Positions 1 to 12,266 of a stretch of 64,000 nucleotides of DNA are shown piece by piece; the first letter of the stretch is position 1, and each line of letters opens with the position of its first letter. The DNA lies in assembly GCA_963082975.1 (NCBI GenBank), contig OY720345.1, positions 1,749,001 through 1,813,000 on the forward strand. The letters are read 5' to 3'. Origin of the DNA: Labia minor (lineage: Eukaryota > Arthropoda > Insecta > Dermaptera > Spongiphoridae). The position numbers and the translations under genes were made by a program. The notes below the pieces were generated by a model, which was not told the origin of the DNA, searched no databases, and worked only from the letters and a program-made list of their open reading frames with translations.

Positions 1-2900
1 CGAAAACTATTCCAAGATTATTTATTGGATGATAGCGATAACTTTCCAATATTTGAGTTTACCTGTTTAGAAAGCTTAATATGAAGTTTGTTATAAGCTC
101 AACTTACCTCATCCCTCGTTTTGAAAGTTTGCTGACACAGGGGTCTTGAATAACAGAGCGATTTGTATGAGCTGAGGTCCTTTAAACGCGAATTTGTTTC
201 TTGCACGAGTTTAATCCGAGAATATAAATAAGCAAAATGAAGAGAGTAAAGTCTTGGGCAGCAAACTTTTATAATAAATATTATTTCCTGGCTATTTCAT
301 TTTCATTTAAAATGTTCTCTCACATTTTTCAAATTTAATTTATATAAAATAGTTCCAAAATTTTATAATTACAAAATATTTTAATACATATTTAAAATGG
401 ATTAAATTTATTCAATGATATTGATTTGTCAAAATAATTTTTAATGCATTTCTATTTTCTTATTTCCATATCCAAACCGAACAGAAAAACCCGAAAATTA
501 GTGAATTAGTCAATAAAAATTACTTAATGGTTGCACATTTCGACATTCATAGTCATCTAATTTATATCCAATTTTTAATCCTTTTTATCTCAAAAACTAG
601 AAGGAAAAAGTTTCTTAGAATTAATCTCAAAGAATCAACTGGCGAAGTTTCATCAAAGTCCTCGAGGTGCCTGGTTCGAATAATATATATTTACCATTGA
701 AATACTGAATTTTATATCAGTTCCTTTATTTTTAAGCTAAATTAAAATCACCTATGTTAAGTTAAATTTAATAAATTAAATTATTTGAAAAATAAAGGTT
801 TATTTGTTTTATTTATAATTAACAATTAATTATTTCGCATCAGACTACCAATCAAACGAACTGCTCAGAGGATCACTCAGGAAGTTCAACACGATTTAAC
901 ACAAAAATTAATGATTGTATTCATCATTGAATTGGATCTTTAAAATTTCTAATCCCCCCCCCCCCTATACACTAGTTGATAAAATGTAGCCCCTCTTTCA
1001 TATACATAGAGAGAGAGAGAGAGAGAGAGGTATATTATATACCTACTTTAACTCCCTGTCCATTTAATCTGTTATTATCTTTGCTTTTATTTATATTAAA
1101 ATTTTGAAAAGGCGGTTTAGTTAAGAATTAACATACATTTAAAAAATGAGAATAGCAATTAAAACCATGTGATACGCCCTTTATAAATTAAATTTAAAAA
1201 ATGAATAAACAATAATAGATATAAAAAAAATTAAAAATATTTAGATTATATAGTATCATTTATTTATTTTATTATTTACATTTATACTTTTGAAATTCAA
1301 AAAAATAATTTCAAAGTTTAATCCAGTGATTCTCAACCTTTTGTTTTTACCACGGTACACTTTTAACGGTTTAAAAATTTGGGGGCACACAAAGAAAAAG
1401 ATAAGTGTAAAAGTTATTTACTTACCTATCATAGGACTGTGTGCAGAAAAATTTCGTTTATTAGTTTTGTAAATTAAAATTTTTTGTGAGAAGTGGCTGG
1501 TTAACCAAACCAACTCTAATATTATAGAACATTTTCATTTTTTTTTTTTTTTTTAAATATATATAGTATTATTTTTATATAAAGGAAAATTAAAAGAAAA
1601 AACAATTAATATTGTTTTATTTCTCTTATATTTATTTTTTAATACAATATTTGACAGGATTTAATTTGATTTTCGCAAATTAATGAATTCTGGGTAGGCG
1701 GGTGGAAAATGTCAACAGATGATTGAAACAATTCAGATTGATGGGACATTTATGTATATACACACAATAATAGTTAGTTTTTATTATTTTTGAAAAACAT
1801 AATACATTTATATGAATATATAATTGATTTTTTTTTTTTGTATAAAAAAAAAAATTGGATATTGAATGGGTTTGGGTGGCTCATTTATTCAGAAAAAAAA
1901 GGATTTTATCTGTGTTAATTAAGGATTGGTTAATACTAAATATTATAATAATACATCAACATGAAATTACTTGTAAAATAATACTATGAACAGTAATTTG
2001 ATTTTATAGATAAAGCTATAATATTTAATTAATAAATACTGAAAATACTATTTTGAAAATATAAATTAATAATTGTTTTATATTAATGGAAAAAAAAATA
2101 AAAATCTTACATGGATTTGTTCATTGGAAAACAATTTTCTTTTTGAATCTGGAGTGTTTGTAAGAGAAGAAATAAATTGTCCTATTAAGCACATCTTAAG
2201 TAAAAGCCCTTAATTCTTCCCTTGACGTTCAATGATAAAGCCTAAGCTAAGCGTGACTAATAAGAAAAAATACAACCCATTTACCAGTCTCGGATAACGG
2301 AGAGAACGAAAATAAATGAAAACAATTTTATATGTTTTTTTTTTTTCTTTTTTATAATATCAAAAAGAAATATTAATTAGAATATATAAAAGAAAATAAA
2401 AGAAATAAAAGTAGAGATATTTATTGCTTTTTAGATGTTATAAAATCTTCTATATTTTTTATCTAGTTAATATTATTAAAATTAAAAAATTACTTAATAT
2501 TAAGTATATATTATATTTATATAGAAACTAAAACATTTTTGTTATAAATTAGCTCTAAAATTCAAATACATACTCTCTCTTTTTGAAAAATTTCAAAGTC
2601 TGGAAACTCAAGAATTTTCAGAAAAATATGTTGTATTTATTTCAAAATCCATTAAAAAAAAATAAAATAAAATAAAATTCATATAGAATTTTTACTAAAT
2701 ACATCCTATTTATATAATATATATAATTTAACTATTCAAACAATTAATAAAAAGTCTTAAAAACAGATATTTGATAAATATTGTGATTATATGTGATTAT
2801 GTGGTAAAGAGATTGAAGAAATTGTTTTTTTTTTTTATTTTATTTTATTCAAGAATGAAAAATAGAATAGGAAATGGTTGAATATAAGTAACATTTTTTT
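1..2900. other. AT-rich stretch, no gene seen
   Basis: Long A+T-rich sequence with stop codons in all frames. It holds a 12-base C run (954-965) followed by an AG dinucleotide repeat (1008-1029) and many short A or T runs. A weak B-box-like GGTTCGAAT near 671 has no convincing A box in front of it. Most likely intron of the minus-strand CELF-like gene or intergenic sequence. Confidence 0.6.
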
Positions 2901-3200
2901 TTCCTCTCCCGGAAACCGTTGACTGAACCACAATCTCCCCCAGAAAGTGGAAATCATTGTTTATCATTTGCAAGTCGGTGTTGGTTGGCCGAATGAATAG
3001 CTGAGTGCTTTCAGTCCATGAAAAATCAACAGCTCTGCCGCAGGCATCACAGTTTCATGAGCAGCCGGACAAAGGACCCAACCAAAGGCAGCCGCCTGTT
3101 TTATTCATCGTACAATGCGATCGATCGTCGTTTTAGTCCCCACAAACCAATATTGTTTTTTTTTATAGCAATTATCCATTCAGATCATGGTAATAGTTAG
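2901..3200. other. GC-richer island, no recognised product
   Basis: This segment stands out from the AT-rich flanks. A plus-strand open frame of 60 codons lies at 3018-3200, but its peptide has no motif I recognise and ends in low-complexity hydrophobic residues. It could be conserved non-coding sequence or part of an old repeat. I do not call it a gene. Confidence 0.35.
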
Positions 3201-4371
3201 CAAGTAGAAGGGGATCATTGTTTTAATTATAGGTATATTGAGGTGGGCACCTTTGGGACACGAAATATCAGCTATTGTGGCGTAACACCCTTCAACCCTT
3301 ATTTGGAATATATTTATTTATTTATTTTTAATTTTATTTTATAGAATAACAATTTCTAATTCAATTTATTCTTATTTTCACAAATGGTTTTCTGATATGC
3401 CTTATGAAATGATTTTATTTGAAATAAAATAGAAATATATATATATATATTGTCGTATATTGGAGGTTTAGTATGTGTTGGGTTATAAAAAAAAAATGGA
3501 GTTCAAATTAATAAATTTAATGTTGAATATGAATAGAAAATAGTTGAGTGAATCAAGCGACGGTTGATAAGGGAAAGGGTAAAGTTGAATTCAATCAGAA
3601 GAAAAATCAGTTATGAAATTAAGATAAAATTAATAATTAATAATAAAAGAATTTAACATAATAATAATTGATATCTTAAAAGAAATTATAAAGAGGTACT
3701 TAATTGATTATAGAATAAAGTTATTTATTTAATATTAGAAATTAAAGCAAATTTTGTAATTAATTAGTAATTGCAATTTTAATAATGGTTGACCACTTGG
3801 CTGTTATTGATAATAGGAATAGCTGGAGCAAATAGAGACACGAGTCTTAAGTTATTCCTTCAAAGTGAGACATGGCCCCCCCCCCATGTGGGGGTTGGAA
3901 GTCGGCCGTGATGCTGGCTCCTGGGACTGGGAAATATTTGTCCTTATATGCATAAGGAAAACTATTCATCCCCTCCAAGTCGTCACTGCTAACTTTCAAA
4001 TTGTAACTCACTCCAATCTTGTAGACACACTTCTCGCAAATATTGACAAACCTATGTCAAGTAATTTATGAGTTTTAAAAAAAAAAATGCAATTTCTAAA
4101 ATATATTTCCTCTTCTTCAATTGAAAATACTGCTATTATCTTTTCGGCTTTCAGCTCTTTTGTTCACTAAAAGTTTGAAGAAAGAGTTTAATTCATGACA
4201 ATCATTTTCAATTTTTAATCGAGAATATTTCTTTATAACGTCCACATGTTTTCAACGCAAAATGGACGTGAGAATGTCAATGTCTGTTATAAATGTTAAT
4301 TTATAGTATTTTTACTTTATTTCTGTATTAAAGGGCATTTTTATGCTTATATATTACAATATACTATAAAT
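3201..4371. other. AT-rich stretch, no gene seen
   Basis: No supported gene. It contains a short TA repeat near 3437 and a C run near 3877 inside a 68-codon frame without recognisable features. Confidence 0.5.
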
Positions 4372-4650
4372 TTAATTCCCTAAACTATTCTCTGAACACG
4401 GAAGATACGCGGTGGACGTGAGACTAATAGCGTGAACGGATTGGTTCAGAGCAGGTATCCCTCCGCGTGTCATAGGAGAAGTGAACCAGAAAATAATGTT
4501 GTGGCGGCTTGGGTCTTGAGCGGAGCACAAAATTGACTCGCTCCAAGACAAAGCACCGCCATCTTGCATTTCGTTCTGTGGGCAACGGCGGACTATCAAG
4601 AAGGACTCGAAGATCAAAAGTTGCCGAACAAACGTCTCGCGGCAACAAAT
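4372..4650. other. GC-rich island with YY1/Pho-like motif
   Basis: About 280 bases of much higher GC than the flanks, with several CpGs. At 4556-4566 the plus strand reads CCGCCATCTTG, which matches the core GCCAT and flanks of YY1/Pleiohomeotic sites. Overlapping minus-strand frames of 74 and 81 codons show no known domain. A regulatory element is one reading; an exon is not supported because no convincing splice pair is visible. Confidence 0.35.
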
Positions 4651-4795
4651 TTTCGTGATATATTATATATTATAAAAAAAAAACCTATATAAGTAGGTAT
4701 TTATTAAAAAAATAATCAAATATATATAAATATCAATCGCGATGGTTATAATATTAAATAAAAATCTGTTTTCGACTTTATTTGTATTATTATTA

Positions 4796-5345
4796 TTATT
4801 CATTTAAAAGAGAATGCCAATTTTTTAAACAAATTCGATTCTTAAAGAAAAAATGTAACAAAGGATAAGAAAAGGATGAGTATTGAGGGGGAAATTGGAG
4901 GAAGGTGACGAATGGTTGTTGAGTTTGTATGCGTGTGTCTGTTTCGAAGAGATAGCGGATGAAATCGAACGACCTCTCCTCCTGCCTGGTGGCAAAAGGA
5001 TAAAAATAAGCAGAGAGTGGAAAGGGGACGTCTCGTTCAGCACAGGACAATGATATATCCGCACGGATTATCGAAGAAGGCCAACAGCAGAAAAAGAGGA
5101 AGGAAGGAAAGTTGCGGCGGAGCTGCAAATTGAATGGCACCAAATCCCCACTCTTTTGCCACCCCCTCCCCCCCTCCCCCAGGAACATCCACTCCAAATC
5201 ACCTTTCTCTCTCTCTCTCTCTCTCTCCCATCACTACTACCACCACCATCACCCCCCAACAACAACAACAACAACAACAGTTTTCATCTATATTTCTACT
5301 TCGACTGACTTTTATACACCTTTCTTCTCCTTTGAATTGTAAACA
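4796..5345. repeat. Strand-asymmetric low-complexity block with (CT)n and (CAA)n
   Basis: The left part of the block is purine-rich on the plus strand and the right part pyrimidine-rich. It includes a C-rich run at about 5161-5182, a CT repeat at 5206-5227 and a CAA repeat at 5257-5280. Five overlapping open frames on both strands are explained by this low complexity and encode Ser/Thr/His/Pro runs or their complements. Confidence 0.8.
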
Positions 5346-5553
5346 ATGTAAAGACAATGTATAGCGTTGATCTCATTTATTTTCTATAAGCTAAAACAAA
5401 TATTTTCATTAAAAGTAAAGTTTTCTTCCAGAGATTGAGTTCGCTTTAGAAATTTTAAGACCGAAAGATTAATAAGTAATTGCCGGAAAGCGTAGGAAGA
5501 ACCTAAATACTTAATCTGTTTTAAAGGAAGATTTTGCTTAGTTTTTGATATAA

Positions 5554-5555
<2 letters not shown>

Positions 5556-5584
<29 letters not shown>
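5556..5584. repeat. (TA)n microsatellite
   Basis: Uninterrupted TA dinucleotide repeat, followed by a short GA repeat near 5600. Confidence 0.95.
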
Positions 5585-5587
<3 letters not shown>

Positions 5588-6340
5588 AGACTGTGTGAAA
5601 GAGAGAGAGATATCTAGATAAATAATGTCATCGATGATCAATCCTTTTAGTAGAGGTAGGCAAATTATTGTAGAGTAGCCATAGGTATGATTATGAAAAC
5701 TTAAATATAAGAAAAAAATGTTAGGAGAGAGATTAGTGAATTGATGATCTCATCTCCTTAATTTTTCCAATTTTTATTTTTATTTAATTAAACTCTATTA
5801 CAAGAACATTTTCATTATTATATTTCGAATAACAAGAAGGTAACTATATGAAATATATAATTTTATTATTATTATTATTATTAATTTAAAATATAATTTA
5901 AATAAAAATAATTTATCTTTTGCATTATAATAATATACTAGCATTTGCAACATTATAAAATTAAGCATTTTTTTAGAAAAATCAAATAAATGTAGTCTAT
6001 TAGTAGTAGTATTATTAATTTATTCGTTGATTGAAAAATAAAACCATGTGTAGTAACTTATATTTGAATATTAAAATGTTCTCTAATTTGAATTTTGAAA
6101 TTTTAAAATAGGCTAATCCAGAATTTGAATTATGATGTTGAAAAATACAATAAACTTACAAAGATTCTAGATAAATTTTATACATCATAAATATTAGGAG
6201 TAATTTTAAGAAGTTTAGATTGAAAAATCTGGTGAACGAATGAAAATTTCTTCCCCCAACTGCTTTTTTCCCTCCCAATATAATATTAGATAACATTGAT
6301 AATAATTAATAATACATCGAAATAATACTAGAGATAGGAA
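5585..6340. other. AT-rich stretch, no gene seen
   Basis: No supported coding or RNA feature, only short ATT/TTA repeats (around 5865-5881). Confidence 0.5.
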
Positions 6341-6960
6341 ACTCTCTCTTTTTAGGAAAAGGAATGTCATCCATTTTGTAAAGCACCCAATTATAGATCC
6401 ATTTCCAGATAAGGAATCGTGTGTTTTAGAAAGCGAAAGAAGAGAGGTAGACGAAGCATAATTAAGGGTGTCATAACAAAATGTTCATTTGAAATGTAAC
6501 TGCAGGCAATTTGTAAGAGTAGGTACCCAAGCATCCCAATGATGAGGGCAAAGAGAGCTGCACAGTGTAATTAGTAGTTGGAATTTGCTGGCAAACCCGC
6601 GAACTTGTATCAATAGAAGTCCCTCCCCCCCCCCACCCACCCAGATCCTGGCTGCCCTACTCTCGTCCCGCTCGTCTTCTATTAAATATGGTCTCTATTT
6701 ATATGCACCTGAGAAAATTGCACGCACGAATGCAGCATGGAAGCGGTTCTCGTTCCATCTCGTCGTACCTTTTCATGATATATTCAACGAAATTATCTTC
6801 TCTCGGGGTGGATGGGTGGATGGATGGAGACGAGTTACACTCCTTTCATATATTTACATTACTTACTGTTACTGTTAGTTTCAACGAAGCAAGAGGAGAA
6901 CTAATTGTAAGCTTCTTAAAGAATTGCACGGACTAAAGGAATAAATTTCATCAAATTAGC
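6341..6960. other. GC-richer island, no recognised product
   Basis: Moderately GC-rich with a C-rich run at about 6624-6642. Two overlapping plus-strand frames (6585-6878, 6688-6936) have no recognisable motifs. Possible conserved non-coding sequence. Confidence 0.3.
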
Positions 6961-7719
6961 ATCGTTAAAAGAACAAATTATCTTCAAGATAGATAAGATA
7001 TTTTCTGAAAAGTAAATTAGTATATAAATATTAAAAAAAAAAAAAAAAAAATATAATAAATATTCTTCTGTTTGTTTATTTCTTTATTTAATAATTATTT
7101 ATTAATGCAATGTGTTGTTCTTTATTAAAAATTTCTATATGATTTTCTCTTATTTTCTTTATTGAAATTATTTTTATTCTATTTTTTTTTTTTTTTTAGT
7201 TTTTTCGTTATCATTCGTGTCCCGATAATTTCTTATATCATTTGAATCATAATATACGATAGGGTAGGGGGGAGGGGTAATTTTTCTTTAAAATAACCAA
7301 CACACACAAACACATAAATAAACACATTGAATAGTCAGTTCAAACTTTTTACTGAATGAACAAAAATTGTTAAATTAATCAGGAATCTACTTGATATATT
7401 TAATTTATTTATTGAAATTTGTCTACCTTATATTTAAAAAATACGTATATGATAATAATTTTTATTGGGGAAAGGTGGGCGATATCCCCCAATGACCCGG
7501 GATATAAATGATCACCAAAAATATATGGGATATCTATTTATACATTTTATTGATTAGACCGACAATTATCATTATTTCAAATCAGTAGAATTTTTTTTTT
7601 TTTTTTGTTTTTTTTTAATAGAAATTGCCGTTCATATCTATCTATATCTATATTCTATATTCTATATAGATTATAAATACTATAAAAAGATTATCAAATT
7701 ATAGTTAAAATTATTTTAA

Positions 7720-7763
<44 letters not shown>

Positions 7764-8046
7764 ATATATTATATATATTATATATATTATATATTATAAT
7801 AATTATTATTATTAAGTTTATAAATATATAATTTAATTTTAAATTTTGAAGGATGAAGAAGTAAGTATTAAATTAGTATTTTGCAATTATGAATGTTTAT
7901 AACTTGATACAAGATATAGGAATAGATAAAGTATACCTATCTACTTGAGTAAATATTTTTTGAATGGTGTAGTAGTATGTGGGTGACATCTATGACCTCT
8001 AAATATTAATTACAACGAATTGAACATAAAACAAACAAAAAAATCG
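6961..8046. repeat. AT-rich stretch with A runs and compound TA repeats
   Basis: Includes an A run at 7033-7051, T runs near 7182 and 7591, and a compound TA/TTA tract at about 7721-7800. No gene is visible. Confidence 0.7.
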
Positions 8047-8357
8047 GGAGTGTCTCCACTCGATTATCTCGCAAATTTGAAATGAATTAATTAACATATT
8101 TATATTATATATTTAAATTAAATTTAATTAATTATAAATTATAAATTATAAATTAATAAATAATATTTATTAAATCAGCGCGTGTTTGGCTCTTTATTGA
8201 TGGCACCACGTCACGTGCTGGCGCGTGATTTGCAGTCGTGTTAAAAAATTAATTCCGGTACTTTCAGTAATTAAATCAAGCTGAAATTCTATTCCAATAG
8301 TAGTTTTATACAATTTCTAATCATGTGAAAAACTATCAAACATATAATTTTATTTTC
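8047..8357 (+). mobile_element. Family A short element, left half (copy A1)
   Basis: Starts with the GGAGTGTCTCC hairpin end followed by a TATCTCGC motif. It continues through a block around 8178-8235 with CACGTCACGTG and a block with TCAAGCTGAAATTC. The same ordered blocks occur at 10032-10318 (inverted), 31443-31745 and 51406-51636. No protein is encoded, so it is a non-autonomous repeat. The right half seen in copy A4 is missing here. Confidence 0.85.
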
Positions 8358-8994
8358 AAATCGAGTGATTACACTTAAATTAATGTTTATTTTTTTAATG
8401 TGTTTAATTTTTATATTTATACGATAAAACATTTCAGATATAGTCAAACCTTAGATTCTGTTGTTGTTTTTCTTTAATTTTAATTTTCTATCAAATTATA
8501 ATAAAAAATTAGTTATTAATCAAAAAAGAATGTTGTTGTTTAAATATTTGAAATTTTATCTTTTTAAAATGAATTCGAAAACTTTTAGAATAACATTTGA
8601 ATGAATGAGTTTGAAACAAAAACGTTAAAAAATGTTATTTATTTATTTATTATTATCTATAACATTATACATTGAGAAAATATAAATAATAAATAAAAAA
8701 CAAAAAAGTTAAAAACCAGGAATGTTTTAATTTTAGCTGTATAATTAATTGATAAAATCTTCTAGTCTTCTTTGAAAAGGGGTGTCTCCCGCCTTTCTGG
8801 AGTTGAAAAGTAATTAAATGGATAAAACTAAAACTGATGAGAGTTCTTGTCTAATGAAAAATACTCGTTATAAAATAAAACACAATTTCATCCCTTAAAC
8901 AAATTATCATTTATACATATTTAAAATTCTTTTTTATGTTATTTATTTATTTTGACAAAATAAGATCATCAACGTCCTAATTATGTATTATTTT
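8358..8994. other. AT-rich stretch between family A and family B copies
   Basis: No supported feature. A CTGATGA near 8835 was checked as a hammerhead ribozyme core and rejected for lack of stem II pairing. Confidence 0.5.
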
Positions 8995-9444
8995 TACCGA
9001 CCAACGATAGGAAGGCAAGGTATATTGTTTTCACACCAACTTTCACATAATGGAGATTTTTACATATCTCCAAGAATCATGCATTTTCTTAACCGGAAAA
9101 AAGTAATTTTAGCATGATATCTGTTCGTCCGTCCTTCTGTCCATTGTGTGTCCGTATAGACAGACGTGTACAGCTCGAACGGTACAACGGATTTTCACAA
9201 AATTTGATATATTTACTTAATGATTTGTAAAGTATTAATTTTATATTCATTGTCCCAAAATATTTCACTTCAAATTATATTATTAATTAATAATTGAGTA
9301 ATTAAAATAAAAATAATAACCAAGATAATATAATTTAGTCATTTTAATTCAAGTTTTAAAAATATTTTTTTTTTGATACTTTATATGTATATATAGGAGT
9401 ATAATGTTGTTTGGAAATTAATTTATTTCAAATCATCGGTCGGT
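8995..9444 (+). mobile_element. Family B inverted-repeat element (copy B1)
   Basis: The left end reads TACCGACCAACGATAG and the right end ATCGGTCGGT, forming imperfect terminal inverted repeats. Between them are the conserved blocks of this family: TTGTTTTCACACCAA, a CATGCATTTTCTTAAC block, a run of TCCGTC/GTCTGT-like words, and AACGGATTTTCACAAAATTTG. Four more copies lie in the window (11939-12266, 27695-28130, 48860-49245, 58789-59326). It has no coding capacity, so it is a MITE-like non-autonomous DNA element. Confidence 0.85.
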
Positions 9445-9574
9445 TCTGTGCCTGACCACAGCTCATTATTTTTAAAATAAACCAAAATACGATATATAAA
9501 TAAATTCAATTTATTGATTCATATTTATGAAAATAGTTCATGGATTAAGTATCTCTAAATATGGTCAAAATAAA

Positions 9575-9746
9575 ACTTTATAGGTTTTTTTTTTTTTTTT
9601 TTTTTTGAAGTGAAAACTTCTTTAGCGGCGCTGAGCACTTTTGCGGGATGGGGAAAAAGTATAGAACTCGCGTGTGAGATTCCAGAACGACCCGACCCGT
9701 GAGATCGACCCAACCCGACAGATATACGCATGCGCAATACGCCAGA
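9575..9746 (-). mobile_element. Retroelement 3' end with poly(A) tail, SINE-like
   Basis: Read on the minus strand, a GC-rich body of about 150 bases (with GCGCATGCG and GGGTCGGGTCG) runs into CGCCGCTAAAGAAG, then the small hairpin GAAGTTTTCACTTC, then an uninterrupted A tract (plus-strand T run at about 9583-9606). A GC-rich body, a terminal hairpin and a long A tail are the shape of a SINE or a 5'-truncated LINE tail. No pol III boxes were identified, so the class is left open. Confidence 0.55.
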
Positions 9747-10031
9747 ATGTTAGACACTAAACTTCTGATATATTCTTTACAAAATTTTACATATTTGCCA
9801 TATTAAATATTATTATTTATATTTACATTAATAATCAGTATTACTAAATTATGTATATATAAAATAAAATATTTTAATATATTATTATATGTTAAATTAT
9901 ATTAAATTAATTTCTCTAATATATTTATATAATTAATATATATATATATATATATTAAATTATATACTATATATAATATATTATATAATATATATTTTAA
10001 TAAATTAATTTTTAAATATGTGTGTGTGTGT
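9747..10031. repeat. AT-rich spacer with TA and TG repeats
   Basis: Contains a TA repeat at about 9936-9954 and a TG repeat at about 10019-10031 that abuts the next family A copy. Confidence 0.8.
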
Positions 10032-10318
10032 GACCGTAAAAATAAAGATATATGTTTGATAATTTTTCACATGATTAATAATTGTATAAAACTGCTATAT
10101 ATAGAATTTCAGCTTGATAGAATCGCTGAAAGTACCAGAATTAATTTTTTAACACTGGAAATCTCACGCGCCAACACGTGACGTGGTGCCATCAAAAAAG
10201 AGCCAAACTTTCGCTGGTTTAATAAATATTATTTATTAATTTTAATTTATAATTGAATTAATTTAATTTAATTTAAATTAATATATGTTATTTAATCCAA
10301 TTCAAATTTGCGAGATAT
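10032..10318 (-). mobile_element. Family A short element, left half, inverted (copy A2)
   Basis: Reverse-complement copy of the left-half blocks of family A. It starts with GACCGTAAAAATA, contains the TTTCAGCTTGAT, CACGTGACGTGG and TGGTTTAATAAATA words, and ends at TTGCGAGATA. The hairpin end GGAGTGTCTCC is lost. It faces copy A1 about 1.7 kb away with a family B copy in between. Confidence 0.8.
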
Positions 10319-10741
10319 GCTGAATATGCTTTTAAATAAAAAAAAATTTCAAGAAAGTAATTGGAATTATTAATATTAAGAATCAATAAATAAATTTATT
10401 AAATATACATTTAAACATGTAAATTAATCTATATATAAATTTAATAAATATTCAAACAATAATTGAAACAATATAAATAAAACGATTCAATATTTTACTT
10501 ACATTGTGATTTATATTTTTATTTTTATTACAACTATTATTATGGGTATGTTATTTTTGGCAGTTTAAAAAAAATTAAAAATATTAATAAAATTTATCAA
10601 AATAATAAGTTGAAAAGATTTCCAATTATTTTTATTTATTTATTGTAAATTTTTCAATGTAACCATGGTAACCATAAATAGACTTTTACCAAAATATTAC
10701 TAATTAAATTAATTTTGGATAAATTTATTTTGGATTTAACT

Positions 10742-10860
10742 ACACTAAAACCTTCCCTGGGACGCCCACAACAATCCCTGAAAGTTTCATCGCAATCGGA
10801 CGGGTAGTTTTTGAGTATTTGACAGACACACACACAGACATACACACAGACAGACATTGC

Positions 10861-10891
<31 letters not shown>

Positions 10892-10892
10892 T
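10742..10892 (+). repeat. Short repeat: conserved core followed by (ACAC/GACA) and (TA)n
   Basis: CCTTCCCTGGGACGCC leads into AAAGTTTCATCGCAATCGG, then GTAGTTTTTGAGTATTTGAC, then ACAC/GACA repeats and a TA repeat at 10865-10891. The plan (TTTCATC core, about 40 bases, then a CA/GACA microsatellite) is shared with families A and B in this window, although the ends differ. No coding function is claimed. Confidence 0.6.
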
Positions 10893-11938
10893 CATACACA
10901 TCGTATTTTTAATATTTTTGTAATAATAATCAGTTTGCTGAAAAAAATAATTATGAATTTTATATATAAGATATATACGTATATAAATTTCATTTTTCTC
11001 GTGAAGCTGGTGCGCATTCCGTCTGCTTTCAAATTTCTTACGCACAAGTTTTCACTTCTGTCGGCCAGTCCCACGACTGCCAATTCGACTTTTTTTATTT
11101 TTTTATCTTAATAGAATTTGAGGGTAGTGGTTCCTTGAGTTGAGTTCTTGTTAGAACAATAATTTCTGGTCAAGTTATTTATTTTCAATTGTGGTAGGGA
11201 AGCAGCCCGCCTTCATAACTCATCCAGAGGCTGGTAGGCAACCTTCATCCATCACAAAAGAGAAAGCACGTGGATAGGCAGGAGTGAGAGAGTGAGTGCA
11301 AACGAATGGGGAAATAAACGATTAAACATGGCAGTATTATTTGACCCGTTTTGACCTAAATTGCAAATCATTTTAAGTAATACCTCACAACCGATTAGCA
11401 TTTTCATAAAATTATACTAGATTTATATTTATTATAAAATGTTTAATTTAAATAAATAAAAATAAATTTATTTTATATAATATATTAAATAGAGAGAGAG
11501 AGAGAGAGATAATTATTTTCCCCTAAATCTATTTAAAGAATATATTTATAGATTATCCACCATATAATTATAATTTTATATTTTTAATATTAGTAGTAGT
11601 AGTATATAAGTCACAATGATATTTATTATTTAGTTAGGACAAAATGATGATAAGAATAATCGATCAATAAAATCACAGAAAATATAGCAAAGAAGTTAAT
11701 CAATAAAATTTGCATTAATTTTAAAGAGATTTTTTAAAAAAAAGTATAAATAGTATTTAAAATAAATTTTATCGGGTTATAATGATGTCGTTTTCTTTGT
11801 CGTTGTTTACATTGCTTTAATGAAAAGTTTATAAATTTATAAATTTTTTTCTAAACATGAATGGACACTTGTTAATATTTTCTTATTTAATCATTCCAAA
11901 GATATAATTTTGTCAATTAAATTACTTATTATAATTTT
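10893..11938. other. AT-rich stretch, no gene seen
   Basis: A slightly GC-richer patch at 11000-11340 has no recognised product. An AG repeat lies at 11491-11509. Confidence 0.45.
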
Positions 11939-12266
11939 CACCGACGTTTGAAATAAATTAATTTTCAGCTACAGAAACAATTTCAAATAATTTTAATATA
12001 ATTTAATTAATGCAATAAAAAATATGGATATGGATATAATATAAATATTTTTATTTTTATTTTAACATTAAGTAAATATACCAAATTTCATCAAAATCCG
12101 TTGAGCCGTTCAAGCTGTATACATCTATACGGACGGACAGACAGACATAAAAGCGTAAAATACTTTTTTCTGTTAAGAAAATGCATGATTCGTGGAGATA
12201 TGTAGAAATCTCCACATGTGAAATTTGGTGTGAAAACAATACCTCCCTTACTATCGTCGCGAGGTA
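11939..12266 (-). mobile_element. Family B inverted-repeat element, inverted (copy B2)
   Basis: Reverse-complement copy of family B: the ACCGACG end lies at the left, with GAAATAAATTAATTTTCAGC, AAATTTCATCAAAATCCG, GGACGGACAGACAGACA, the CATGATTCGTGG block and the GGTGTGAAAACAATACC block in order. The terminal repeat at the right is degraded (GTCGCGAGGTA). A 100-codon minus frame over it is a by-product of the repeat. Confidence 0.85.

Noticed and set aside
5112-5364. His/Thr/Ser-rich plus-strand frames
   Set aside because: They are direct translations of the CT and CAA repeats and the C-rich tract.
8833-8870. CTGATGA...GAAA as a hammerhead ribozyme core
   Set aside because: The bases between the two boxes cannot form stem II, and no stem I or III pairing is visible.
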